This document shows, one piece after another, positions 26,561-35,099 of a DNA stretch of 40,682 bases (positions within the stretch are counted from its first letter, which is position 1; each line of letters begins with the position of its first letter). Origin of the DNA: Kangiellaceae bacterium. GTDB taxonomy: Bacteria; Pseudomonadota; Gammaproteobacteria; Enterobacterales; Kangiellaceae. Where the stretch lies: positions 1 through 40,682 of the forward strand of contig JAPHTP010000035.1 of NCBI GenBank assembly GCA_026196875.1, read 5' to 3'. Made by a program: the position numbers and the translations under genes. The notes under the pieces are model-generated. The model saw nothing but the letters and a program-made list of their open reading frames with translations, had not been told where the DNA came from and made no database searches.

Positions 26561-27202
26561 ATGCACTTAAACAATATTGGCAGGATAAAATGGTTTGGTA
26601 ATTCACTGCTAATCGTCTCCGCCATAATTTTATGCGGCGGCGTTGCGGTTTACTCCGCGGCCCTTCCATTCTTGGACTTAGCAGGTCCAATTCATTCAAG
26701 GTTAGCTAGTTTGCCTCCGCTCTATTTTCTGGCCCATGCTTTTGGCGGTGCAGTGGCACTCTTACTGGTTCCGGTTCAGCTTTTTACTGCTGCGAAAAAT
26801 AACTCAATACACAGACTTGTCGGACGGCTCTATGTGATCGCTGTTTTAATATCTACCATGGGGGCCTACTACCTTGCATGGGGAGCATTCGGCGGGACCA
26901 GCAGCTGGCTAGCATTGAGCATTTTAGCTACGCTCTGGTGGACAACAACTTTAAAAGCGATACTGGCTGCAATTCAAAAAGATCTTCACTCCCACCGCCG
27001 TTGGATGCTTAGAAGTGCCGCTCTAACCACCTCAGCGATCACCTTGAGAATACTGTCGCCATTTTTCTACCACTACTTTGATTTTGAGACCGCGCAGCAA
27101 GCTCTCTATTGGAGCTGCTGGATTATTAATCTGTTGATAATTGAGTTATGGATGCTAAGACAAGTCCGTCTGAACCACAGCAAATACAAACAATTCGCTT
27201 AA
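26561..27202 (+). CDS. DUF2306 family membrane protein
   Basis: This 213-residue inner-membrane protein has about six hydrophobic segments. The DUF2306 pattern is present: HRLVGRLYV in the middle, then KDLHSHRRWMLRSAALTTSAI and a later aromatic helix. The paired His residues before the helices suggest metal or haem contacts like cytochrome b561-type folds, which is inference. The start at 26561 follows GAGGAAAG; the frame opens at a TTG 21 nt earlier. The TPR gene starts 23 nt downstream and is probably co-transcribed. Confidence 0.82.
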   Translation: MHLNNIGRIKWFGNSLLIVSAIILCGGVAVYSAALPFLDLAGPIHSRLASLPPLYFLAHAFGGAVALLLVPVQLFTAAKNNSIHRLVGRLYVIAVLISTMGAYYLAWGAFGGTSSWLALSILATLWWTTTLKAILAAIQKDLHSHRRWMLRSAALTTSAITLRILSPFFYHYFDFETAQQALYWSCWIINLLIIELWMLRQVRLNHSKYKQFA

Positions 27203-27225
27203 CATTATAAATAGAGAGATTAGTA

Positions 27226-28263
27226 ATGAAGAAATCGACCGCGAAAAGGTTAACTTTTACCTTCTTGGGCTTGTCCCTATGGGGCATAGTAGCAGCGCCA
27301 GGGTTAGCCGATACCGAAAAAGAAATCATTCAGCAAGGCATAGAAGCATATCATTTAGGTAATTATCAAAAATCCAGGCAGATATTTAGCCATGAGCGAT
27401 TTGCGAAAGCAGAAAGCGGCGTATTGAGCCACTATGCCGGACGACTTGCCTATTTAGATGGTAATTTTGACCAAGCCGAAAAGCTATTTAAACAGGCAAT
27501 TAATAAAAACCCACACAATGGCGCTTATTTCTATTGGTTAGCGGTTACTTATGCCGCACAATTCAGGACAGTCAGCTTTTTTAGCGCTTCCTCTCTAGCA
27601 GATCAATTTCTTGAAGCAGCAGAAACAGCCATTCGCCTCGAGCCAAATTCAATTGCAGCTCATTATGGACTATTGCAGTTTTATACCTATGCGCCAGGGA
27701 TAGTCGGCGGCAGCCTCAAGAAAGCCAGAAAAAGAGCGGATATCATATTTTCACTAGATGATGCTGCCGGAAATTTCGCATTAGCGAGTATCGCTCGTTA
27801 TGAAGAAGATTATCTTTCTGCTGAAGAATTTTGCCGGAAGGCGCTAGCAATTGCCCCACAAAAAGTCCGCTACCATTACTTACTAGCATTGATATTAAGC
27901 GATCAGAACAAGCATGCGGAAGCAGCAAAGCACTTTTTTAGGACTTCCGAGCTAGAGCCTGATGGTCCGTTTGAACGTATTCAAATTTGGGCAGCTCTTT
28001 ATTATGCTGGTCGCACATCGGCTGAATCAGGTCTGTTTTTAGCACAGGGGTTATCAGCAATAAAAAAGTATTCTAAAAGACCTTTGAATCATCCTGACCT
28101 GCCGAAACAAGAGTGGGCTGAATTTAGGCTTGCTTCTATTTACGCGCTGCAAGGTCGCAAAGATGATGCTATAAAACAAATGAACCAAATCCTCACGCGA
28201 GAAATCGATAGGAAGTTAAGGAAAAAAATTAAATCGAATTTAAAAAAGCTAAAACGGTCATAG
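27226..28263 (+). CDS. Secreted TPR-repeat protein
   Basis: This 345-residue protein has a signal peptide (about residues 1-28, cleavage after GLA) and several tetratricopeptide repeats: residues 32-65, 67-100 (YLDGNFDQAEKLFKQAINKNP), 120-150, and 185-250. The C-terminus is strongly basic with KLRKKIKSNLKKLKR. TPR arrays bind other proteins; it presumably works in the periplasm, with unknown partner. It lies 23 nt after the DUF2306 gene. I do not recognise an orthologue with known function. Confidence 0.8.
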   Translation: MKKSTAKRLTFTFLGLSLWGIVAAPGLADTEKEIIQQGIEAYHLGNYQKSRQIFSHERFAKAESGVLSHYAGRLAYLDGNFDQAEKLFKQAINKNPHNGAYFYWLAVTYAAQFRTVSFFSASSLADQFLEAAETAIRLEPNSIAAHYGLLQFYTYAPGIVGGSLKKARKRADIIFSLDDAAGNFALASIARYEEDYLSAEEFCRKALAIAPQKVRYHYLLALILSDQNKHAEAAKHFFRTSELEPDGPFERIQIWAALYYAGRTSAESGLFLAQGLSAIKKYSKRPLNHPDLPKQEWAEFRLASIYALQGRKDDAIKQMNQILTREIDRKLRKKIKSNLKKLKRS

Positions 28264-28373
28264 ATAGCAAGATTTGATAGTGTAGCGGGATAGAAAACCT
28301 GACAACAGAGTACTGATTCGCAGAGAGCAACCATAGCTCTCATTGCAGCTCTCATTTCGTTTACCTCTATAAG

Positions 28374-29252
28374 TTACAAACCGCGCTGCCATTCTTGCCG
28401 CAAATGCATCACCTCTGGGCGGCTCATTGCAAGTCTAGTTTTTGCTAACAACATTTCTTTGTCCTGGCCCAGAACACCTTTCAATACCAGGTAATTTGAA
28501 GCGTGATCACTTCTGAAAATAGTTCTTTTAAGTTCTAACTCTGAAAGCAGCCATTCCATTTCTTGAAACAATTCGATTTGTTCGAGTGGTTGGTATTCTG
28601 GAAAATTTTCACGAAATCGCTCTTCCCCCATAGGAAAACTAACCACCAAGGTCGACAAGTACTCTGGCTGAGCGGCGTTCATTAAACGAGCTGAGTTAAT
28701 TGCGTGCTGATTAGAAAGTGTTTTCCCACCAAGTCCATTTAATATCATTACCGAAGATTTTATTCCGGCCATTTTAAGTTTTTGCAGCGCATCTAACGAT
28801 GTATCAAAAGTCTCTCCTTTGTTAACTTTCACCAACACCTCGTCATCACCAGACTCACAACCCACATAGACCATTTTCAGTCCTAACTGTTTTAGTTGGC
28901 TCAGTTCTTCAACCGTCTTATTTTTGAGATTTCTCGGTAAACAATAGCTAGTTACTCGGTTTACCCATGGCAAGTGGGTCTGTATATCTTCTAGTATTTG
29001 CGATAATCGTCGGGTCGATAAGGTCATAGCATCGCCGTCAGCCAAAAAAATGCGCGAGACCTTCTGGGGGTAGTTTGCGACCAACTTTAATTCGGCTTGA
29101 CACCTTTCTCTAGTTTTAAAATGAAAGTCTTTTTGCGGAGCGGTATACATTTCGCAAAAAGTACACTGATTCCATGAGCAACCATTGGTTACTTGAAAAA
29201 TATAGGATTTCCATTCACTGGGAGGTCTGAATACAGGTTCTATATAGTTCAT
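28374..29252 (-). CDS. Radical SAM protein
   Basis: This 292-residue radical SAM enzyme binds its 4Fe-4S cluster through NGCSWNQCTFCEMY (Cys25, Cys30, Cys33). The spacing is CX4CX2C, one residue wider than the classic CX3CX2C, as in a subgroup I know with CSxNxCTFC. Downstream are VSRIFLADGDAM (radical-SAM strand 2 region) and a SAM-contacting YVGCESGDDEVL. There is no B12 or extra cluster domain. The substrate is unknown. The ATG follows AAGG. It is 24 nt after the four-TM gene on the same strand and probably shares its transcript. Confidence 0.88.
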   Translation of the reverse strand: MNYIEPVFRPPSEWKSYIFQVTNGCSWNQCTFCEMYTAPQKDFHFKTRERCQAELKLVANYPQKVSRIFLADGDAMTLSTRRLSQILEDIQTHLPWVNRVTSYCLPRNLKNKTVEELSQLKQLGLKMVYVGCESGDDEVLVKVNKGETFDTSLDALQKLKMAGIKSSVMILNGLGGKTLSNQHAINSARLMNAAQPEYLSTLVVSFPMGEERFRENFPEYQPLEQIELFQEMEWLLSELELKRTIFRSDHASNYLVLKGVLGQDKEMLLAKTRLAMSRPEVMHLRQEWQRGL

Positions 29253-29276
29253 GGTGTAACAGCCTTGTCAAAATCT

Positions 29277-29792
29277 CTAATAGGGATTAGCAAGCCCAAG
29301 AAACATGGCTATAGCAGTCGCTAAAATTGCGCCAAGGCCCAACATGCAGACCACGCCGATACCAATCGCACGAAATATAGAGTGAAACGGTTTTTCATTT
29401 TCTTCATGGGCTTCAATTAAATTGCCTTGAAGCAGCATAGTCAGCGGCATCATTACCGCCGCTAAAACGAAATTAGTCAAAATATAAACTAAAGTAGAGC
29501 CCAATGAAACGAATAAACTCGCAAATAAAAAAACTATTGTCGCAAAGATCGTAAAAATAATGGTTACAATGCCCTTAGTCTTTTTTCCATAATTATCAAA
29601 GTTGGCATAGATCAGCAATCCGGCAGCTAATACCGAACCAAATAGCGTTGCTAGAGATACTGCGAAAGCATTATACATTTTGCCGTCGTAATCGACTTTT
29701 TCAGCGTCTTTTTCTATCTCTGCTTCAGGCGGTAGATAGGGATCATCAACTTGCTCTTTAGCTCTTGATTGCAAAGGGTTTATAATGCTCAT
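29277..29792 (-). CDS. Four-TM membrane protein, unknown function
   Basis: This protein of about 171 residues has an acidic N-terminal cytoplasmic stretch (DDPYLPPEAEIEKDAEKVD) and four hydrophobic helices (roughly residues 42-64, 75-97, 98-122 and 145-168). I do not recognise the family. I chose the ATG at 29792; a GTG two codons upstream is possible, and neither has a good ribosome-binding site. It precedes the radical SAM gene and is divergent from the GST gene, with a 14-bp palindrome in between. Confidence 0.7.
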   Translation of the reverse strand: MSIINPLQSRAKEQVDDPYLPPEAEIEKDAEKVDYDGKMYNAFAVSLATLFGSVLAAGLLIYANFDNYGKKTKGIVTIIFTIFATIVFLFASLFVSLGSTLVYILTNFVLAAVMMPLTMLLQGNLIEAHEENEKPFHSIFRAIGIGVVCMLGLGAILATAIAMFLGLANPY

Positions 29793-29839
29793 TATCACAA
29801 TTAATGCTTATATGTTTAAAATTGGCAGTTAACCATGTT

Positions 29840-29853
29840 AGCGCTCGAGCGCT
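29840..29853. promoter_or_regulatory. 14-bp perfect palindrome in a divergent promoter region
   Basis: AGCGCTCGAGCGCT is a perfect palindrome without spacer, GC-rich in an AT-rich 82-nt region between the four-TM gene (minus) and the GST gene (plus), 22 bp before the GST start codon. It is a candidate binding site for a dimeric repressor acting on one or both genes. Confidence 0.5.
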
Positions 29854-29874
29854 GACAAAATTAAGGACATTCTA

Positions 29875-30474
29875 GTGGATTTCTATTACACCAAATCATC
29901 GCCCTACGCCAACTGCGTTAGAATGGTTATATCAGAGATTGGAATTCAAGAGCAAATAAACTTCATAGAGTCTCATCCTTTTAAAAATGATTCGGCATTT
30001 TTACAAGCGAGCCCTTTGGGTAAGGTTCCTTGTCTAGACGCGGATGGCGAAATTATTCTCGACAGCGAAGTCATTTGTGACTTTTTAGACGCGTCTTTTA
30101 CTGGCGGTGAGCTCTTTAATCCTGTGTATGCCGACTGGCGGCTAAAATCGCTTTATTCGATGGTGTCGGGATTAATCGATACTTGTGTAGCGAGGCAGGT
30201 AGAAAATCTAAGGCGCGACGATAATTGCTTCTCCGAATTTTGGTGGAATAGGCATAATTCAGCCATATCTAGAGCGCTCAAAGCAATTGAAGAGCGGCAG
30301 CCTCTAATGCCGGAAGAATTTACAATTTTGCATATCAATTTATTGAGCGCGCTTACCTATTTGGATTTCCGTCACAAAGATATTGAGTGGCGCAAAGACT
30401 ACTCTGGATTGTCTGATTTCTTTAACACGTGGAAATCAAGAGAGAGTTACACTGCTAATCCGTTGCAGGGTTAA
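29875..30474 (+). CDS. Glutathione S-transferase family protein
   Basis: This 199-residue protein has the thioredoxin-like N-terminal GST domain (about residues 1-78, with YTKSSPYANCVRM, the glutathione-binding LGKVPCLDADG and the ILDSEVICDFLD turn) and an all-helical C-terminal domain. It lacks the SSCSWRVR motif of zeta-class maleylacetoacetate isomerase, so it is not obviously the missing step of the HmgA pathway. The start is a GTG with AAGGA upstream. The reaction it catalyses is unknown. Confidence 0.88.
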   Translation: MDFYYTKSSPYANCVRMVISEIGIQEQINFIESHPFKNDSAFLQASPLGKVPCLDADGEIILDSEVICDFLDASFTGGELFNPVYADWRLKSLYSMVSGLIDTCVARQVENLRRDDNCFSEFWWNRHNSAISRALKAIEERQPLMPEEFTILHINLLSALTYLDFRHKDIEWRKDYSGLSDFFNTWKSRESYTANPLQG

Positions 30475-30519
30475 CTCTATAAAATCTAATAAGTAAAGTG
30501 GATTTTTTAGATTTGCGGG

Positions 30520-30563
30520 AAAAACTGACTGCCCTGTTCTAAAACGGACAGGGCAAGTTTTTC
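30520..30563. terminator. Bidirectional terminator between GST and ydbL genes
   Basis: TGCCCTGTTC (30530-30539) pairs with GGACAGGGCA (30546-30555) around TAAAAC, with one G-U pair, and outer AAAAACT/AGTTTTT arms. It lies in the convergent region about 30-50 nt from both stop codons. Confidence 0.8.
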
Positions 30564-30591
30564 TAGAACGTATTTAAAGTTAAATGGAAAT

Positions 30592-30933
30592 TTACTTCCG
30601 ACTCCAACCTTTGCCTTTCAAAAATATAAAGTTACCTTTCTTTGTTTTCTTAATTGCTGCTGCGCCGGCAATTAATTCAACTTTGCTCAATGGTTGTTGA
30701 CGCTTCTTAGCAATTTGTTTATATCTTGCTTTGCGCTTAGCATTGACGGACTTAACCAGGGCTTTAATATTTGCCGGTGCACTATTGACTATCCCAAGAT
30801 AGCCATCAAATCGCTCACCAATAATTCCCTTGGCTTTAGGCTCGGTTAATTCCGATGCAGCAACAGTAAAGCTTGCACCAGCAATCAATGCCGAAAATAT
30901 TAAGACGTAAAATGATTTTAGTATAAGTTTCAT
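30592..30933 (-). CDS. ydbL: YdbL family (DUF1318) periplasmic protein
   Basis: This 113-residue secreted protein has a signal peptide (about residues 1-25, cleavage after VAA) and the DUF1318/YdbL body: KAKGIIGERFDGYLG, then VKSVNAKRKARYKQIAKKRQQPLSKVELIAG. It resembles E. coli YdbL, encoded with the intermembrane proteins YdbH and YnbE and reported to act as a periplasmic chaperone for their assembly. It lies 22 nt after ynbE and has a clear AGGAG site. Its position at the end of the ydbH-ynbE-ydbL set supports the call. Confidence 0.92.
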   Translation of the reverse strand: MKLILKSFYVLIFSALIAGASFTVAASELTEPKAKGIIGERFDGYLGIVNSAPANIKALVKSVNAKRKARYKQIAKKRQQPLSKVELIAGAAAIKKTKKGNFIFLKGKGWSRK

Positions 30934-30955
30934 TGGTTAATCTCCTACAAATCTT

Positions 30956-31138
30956 TTAAAACAAGTCGTCTTCAGCAAGGACTTCTTCCACGTCCTTTTC
31001 GACTTTGATCTTAATTTCATGGCTGATCGTAATATTCGCTTCGATGCGAATTGGTTCACTACCAGCCTCAACTCGAACTGTTGGGTTGCAAGCCGAATTG
31101 AGAAGGACTAACGCTGTAATCAAAAATATTCGCTTCAT
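30956..31138 (-). CDS. ynbE: YnbE family lipoprotein
   Basis: This 60-residue lipoprotein carries the candidate lipidated Cys17 in LLNSAC (the -3 position is Asn, so the lipobox is slightly off consensus). The mature part, PIRIEANITISHEIKIKVEKDVEEVL, closely follows E. coli YnbE, an outer-membrane lipoprotein whose beta-strand stacks as a multimer on the end of YdbH to complete an intermembrane bridge. AAGG precedes the ATG. It sits between ydbH and ydbL. Confidence 0.93.
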   Translation of the reverse strand: MKRIFLITALVLLNSACNPTVRVEAGSEPIRIEANITISHEIKIKVEKDVEEVLAEDDLF

Positions 31139-31230
31139 AGTTAACCTTTTAGTTTGACGGTATCAAACATAGTATCCCGTAACTTAAAACCAATCATAGC
31201 TTAGTTTGATGAATAAAAACTGAATTCCAT

Positions 31231-33699
31231 CTAATTTTTACCAGAATTGGTTACTTCGTCTAGCTTTTCTAGCTTTCCTTTAGAGAGCGACTCGAGGATG
31301 CTCTGCTCAAAATTACCACTTAAAAAGAGTGATTTAAATAGTCCCGGTAAATTACCATCAATATTGAAAGTAAAATCGACCGGATGTCCATTATATAAAT
31401 CTGGGTTAGCGCCCAAAAGGTGTATTTTGATTAAATAATTGCCTCCAACGTCGTAATCTATCGTTCCGTCCAGTTCTTTATACTGAAAATTTTGCAACGC
31501 CTTAAGCGCAATGTTACTCGATTCACTTAGATCTTCTGCTGAGTTGTATTTGATTACCCCAGGCTTAGTATTTTTGAACTTTCCTTGTTTAACAATGACA
31601 CTCTCACCTTTATTTTGAATTGGGAGTTCAATATTAATGTTCCCATCAGCATAAAGCGCTTCTAAGTTGAGAAAAGAAATTAGCTCAAACAGTGAGATTT
31701 GCTCGAAACTTATTTTAGACGGCTGTAGCTTTCCATCTTGAGTGGTGATGGACTTACTTTTAACTTTGCCTTCCATCAGTTTCGCAGTTAAATTTTCTAT
31801 ATTGTTTATTTGTGGCGAAGCTCTCAAGTTAAAATTCACATCGCTCACTTCCAGGCCACTGGACAAAATCACTTGCTCGAAATAGTGCGTTGAATTTGTG
31901 GAGAATGAACCACTTGAAAGATTCAGTTTTGTTTTGCTGCTAATCGAGTCAACGACACTTTCGTCAAATTTGTAGCTACCACTCTCTATCGACATATTGA
32001 CTTTTGCATTGATTGTCTTACCAAGTGAGATTACTCCGGAGTGCTTGATTATCCCATCTTCCAATTCAGACTGACTAAAAAAGTCTTTAGTCAATTGGCT
32101 CATAAATGGATTTAATGCGCTAAGCAAATTTTCCTTAGGAGTGAGGGAAATTTTTGCGGACGTAGAATGTAAGTCATAACTCGATTCAAAAGGAATATCT
32201 AGCTCATTATTGATAACTATGGTTCCGCTAGAGACTACATTTTCCGAGCTCAAATCGCCTGAAGCATCTATAAATACGCTATTGTAGTCAAACCTGTTAA
32301 CACTCCCATTCGTATCAAATATCGACACGACAAATTCGCCTTTCTTCGAGTCAACATTAAAGTCGCTAAGTTGAAATTCTATTGATGTCTCGCCGGAAGA
32401 TGATAGATTAGGTAGATTGAGTTCAGTTAGGACTGCTTGGCTATTAAGCGTAATCTTATTTAAATCTTTGACTGATGCGCTAAGAGAAAAATTTGTCGAG
32501 ATTAATGGTGAAGATGATTGCTTTTCCTGGTCAAACTTTAGCACTCTAACTTTTGAATCTTTAACTATCAACTCTAGCTCAAAAGTTCTATTGACAAAGT
32601 CATCTAACAAAAAAGTTTTGGGTTCGGAGTGAACAATAAGATCTTCAATATTTATTGTATGTTCTCCCATTTTAAACGGAGTATTTCTTATTCCGGACTT
32701 TACTAAAAAATCCTTAAATGTGACTTTTCCATGATTAATCTGGAGGTCAAATTCGATCCCTGTATCAAACCGTTGAGTAGTCGATTGGAAATTATCTGAG
32801 CTTCCGCCATGTGCCCCCAGCCATGTTCTGAAGTGAAGTGTAGGATTTACTGGATCTTGTCTGGGCATTAATTCAATAAAAAGTAACGCTTTCGAATATC
32901 CAAACTTCTTTAATCCAAATTCTGAAACTAATTTTAACTCGGTAAATTCCTGAGCTTTCCAACCTTCAACATTGTCTAAATTTTGAACCAGTTTAATTTC
33001 AATGGGGTGCGAGGGATTAGCAATTGTCATATATTGCTCAGGAAGAAAACGATTCAGACTTTTATGATCAAAAGAGATATCTAATTTAATGCTTCTATCT
33101 TCAATTTTATAGTTTCCCGTTAAAGCATGCTCCTTAGCTAGAATGGAAAATTCTAAGCTTTTATGGCCAGGTATAAGTTCAATTCGAGGTTGTTCTACAA
33201 CAACAAAATTCGACAAGTTTACCTTGTCAGCGGTAAGGATAACGGCATCGTTTTTATTATAAACAACGCCTATGTTGGTGCTCGAATACATCTCGCTACC
33301 ACGACTAATCAAAATCTCTTTGATGGCAATCTGTTTATTTTTTAAGACCAAAAACGCTTCTTTTGGATTAATTACCGGTAAGGGAGGAATAACTGGCAAC
33401 TGCTTGAATGAGGGATCTGACGCAGGGAGATTAATTTTTATACTTTTAGCAGCAATTGTTTGCAGCGCTAAGTTGGTTTCTAAAGAATGAACCTCAAACT
33501 CAACTTGCTCAAAAACTGCTTTTGCTTCAACAATATTGACACCCGAAAAAGACGGATAGCCAATATCCAATTTCAATAATTGAACTCGGTCATCCAGGCG
33601 TGATTCAATTATCGGCTTTGCTATCCAAGGAAATAGCAGGTACAGCAGAGCCAAAATGCTGAAAATGATAACTAAGATTAGTTTGATTCTTCTTATCAT
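31231..33699 (-). CDS. ydbH: YdbH-type AsmA-like intermembrane lipid-transport protein
   Basis: YdbH, TamB and YhdP are AsmA-like proteins, anchored in the inner membrane, that span the periplasm and move phospholipid to the outer membrane; they are partly redundant in E. coli. Here a single N-terminal helix (about residues 3-23) is followed by roughly 780 residues of extended beta-rich sequence with the C-terminal YdbH/dicarboxylate-like region containing IDYDVGGNYLIKIHLLG and the NIDGNLPGLFKSLF end. I chose the ATG at 33699 (822 aa), since it puts the helix right at the N-terminus; an in-frame TTG at 33762 would add 21 residues. The ynbE and ydbL genes follow. Confidence 0.9.
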   Translation of the reverse strand: MIRRIKLILVIIFSILALLYLLFPWIAKPIIESRLDDRVQLLKLDIGYPSFSGVNIVEAKAVFEQVEFEVHSLETNLALQTIAAKSIKINLPASDPSFKQLPVIPPLPVINPKEAFLVLKNKQIAIKEILISRGSEMYSSTNIGVVYNKNDAVILTADKVNLSNFVVVEQPRIELIPGHKSLEFSILAKEHALTGNYKIEDRSIKLDISFDHKSLNRFLPEQYMTIANPSHPIEIKLVQNLDNVEGWKAQEFTELKLVSEFGLKKFGYSKALLFIELMPRQDPVNPTLHFRTWLGAHGGSSDNFQSTTQRFDTGIEFDLQINHGKVTFKDFLVKSGIRNTPFKMGEHTINIEDLIVHSEPKTFLLDDFVNRTFELELIVKDSKVRVLKFDQEKQSSSPLISTNFSLSASVKDLNKITLNSQAVLTELNLPNLSSSGETSIEFQLSDFNVDSKKGEFVVSIFDTNGSVNRFDYNSVFIDASGDLSSENVVSSGTIVINNELDIPFESSYDLHSTSAKISLTPKENLLSALNPFMSQLTKDFFSQSELEDGIIKHSGVISLGKTINAKVNMSIESGSYKFDESVVDSISSKTKLNLSSGSFSTNSTHYFEQVILSSGLEVSDVNFNLRASPQINNIENLTAKLMEGKVKSKSITTQDGKLQPSKISFEQISLFELISFLNLEALYADGNINIELPIQNKGESVIVKQGKFKNTKPGVIKYNSAEDLSESSNIALKALQNFQYKELDGTIDYDVGGNYLIKIHLLGANPDLYNGHPVDFTFNIDGNLPGLFKSLFLSGNFEQSILESLSKGKLEKLDEVTNSGKN

Positions 33700-33897
33700 A
33701 AAGCCGGAAAGGTCAACTTCTTTAGTACCTAATGCGTTATATTTAGCAGAATTTGTTAACAATTGATATTGTCAGCGTCAATTCCAATGTAAAATCATTT
33801 TGCTGAACCCCATCTTAATCTACAGGGCTTTTTTGTGACAGATAGGCAGCAAATTAACTATATTTATAAAAGAGATAACTTTAGGCGGTGTAGTTCT

Positions 33898-35076
33898 ATG
33901 GCGATTAGATTGAATTTCTACAAACCTGTTGTTTTATTTGGCTTAATCGGCATATTCACTGCTTTTAACTCGGTAGCTAAGCCTTCGGAAGAGCCCTTGC
34001 CTTTGGATGAGTTAAGAGCATTTACCGAGGCTTATTATCAGATTAAGTCGTCTTATGTTTCCGAAATTGATGATATTACTTTGCTTAGAGCAGCAATCAA
34101 AGGCATGGTTAAGGGCCTGGATCGTCACTCCAAATACTTATCCCCTAGCGATTTCGCAAGCTTTAACACAGATAATCAAGGCGAATACGCGGGTATAGGC
34201 CTAAGCTTTAATGATCACAAACAGGGGATTGAAGTTGCCCAAGTAATTAAAAACAGTCCGGCGGCAAAGGCGGGAATTCAAGTTGGCATGTTGGTGACTC
34301 ACATAGACGACACCAAACTGCAGTTCGTACCCTTAGAAGAAGCTTTCGAAATGCTTAAAGGCGTGGAGGGGTCAACCGTATCTTTGACTATCAGTAATGC
34401 TGCGACTAAAAAAGCGCAGGTTTATGACCTTGAAAGGGAGGTCATCCTACTTGAAAGCGTTTCTAGTGAACTTTTGCCGGCAAGTGTAGGTTATATATCT
34501 ATCTCTCAATTTACCTTAAACAGCTACCAAGAATTCAACCAAGCTATTGGCAAGATGCAAAAGCACAAAAAACTCGAAAAACTCATTATTGATTTACGAG
34601 ATAATCCCGGCGGGGTAATGGATGTAGCAGTCGAACTTTCGGACTTGTTTATCAATCAAGGTAAGCTGTTGATCTCTTCGGGTAGAACTCAAGATTCAAA
34701 CCATACCTACTATGCAAAGAAAGAAGCCCCATTAAAGGATCTGGAAGTTTTGATAATGATTAATGCTGGTTCGGCTAGTGCTAGTGAAATAATGGCTGCC
34801 GCGCTTCAGGACCACAAAAAAGCCATTATCTTTGGTGAAAGCTCTTATGGTAAAGGTACCATCCAATCTATTATTCCGCTCAACCAGGATGCAGGTCTAA
34901 AGCTAACCACTGCAGAATACTATTCTCCGTTAGGGCATAAAATTCAAGATATCGGTATTACTCCCGACTATAGTTACCAACAGAAAATAGCGAAAAACAC
35001 TTACAGTGTGAGTTTGCTCGATGATCCGCAGCTACTTCAAGCTTATAATTTACTTTCACGAACTAAAGTTCATTAA
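33898..35076 (+). CDS. C-terminal processing protease, S41 family (CtpA-like)
   Basis: This periplasmic serine protease has a signal peptide (about residues 1-27, cleavage after SVA), a PDZ domain (about 95-170, with the IGLSF carboxylate loop region) and a tail-specific protease core. The Ser-Lys dyad is Ser294 in GSASASE and Lys319 in SYGKGTIQ, 25 residues apart as in E. coli Prc. I chose the ATG at 33898 (392 aa), with AGGCGG upstream, because it exposes the signal peptide; a GTG at 33835 would add 21 unlike residues. The yibQ-like gene follows by 23 nt. It is divergent from ydbH. Confidence 0.92.
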   Translation: MAIRLNFYKPVVLFGLIGIFTAFNSVAKPSEEPLPLDELRAFTEAYYQIKSSYVSEIDDITLLRAAIKGMVKGLDRHSKYLSPSDFASFNTDNQGEYAGIGLSFNDHKQGIEVAQVIKNSPAAKAGIQVGMLVTHIDDTKLQFVPLEEAFEMLKGVEGSTVSLTISNAATKKAQVYDLEREVILLESVSSELLPASVGYISISQFTLNSYQEFNQAIGKMQKHKKLEKLIIDLRDNPGGVMDVAVELSDLFINQGKLLISSGRTQDSNHTYYAKKEAPLKDLEVLIMINAGSASASEIMAAALQDHKKAIIFGESSYGKGTIQSIIPLNQDAGLKLTTAEYYSPLGHKIQDIGITPDYSYQQKIAKNTYSVSLLDDPQLLQAYNLLSRTKVH

Positions 35077-35099
35077 AAACCAAGAAGCAGGCAGAAGTT

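Noticed and set aside
29875-30474. GST as the missing maleylacetoacetate isomerase
   Set aside because: The zeta-class motif SSCSWRVR is absent and the gene is far from hmgA-hppD.
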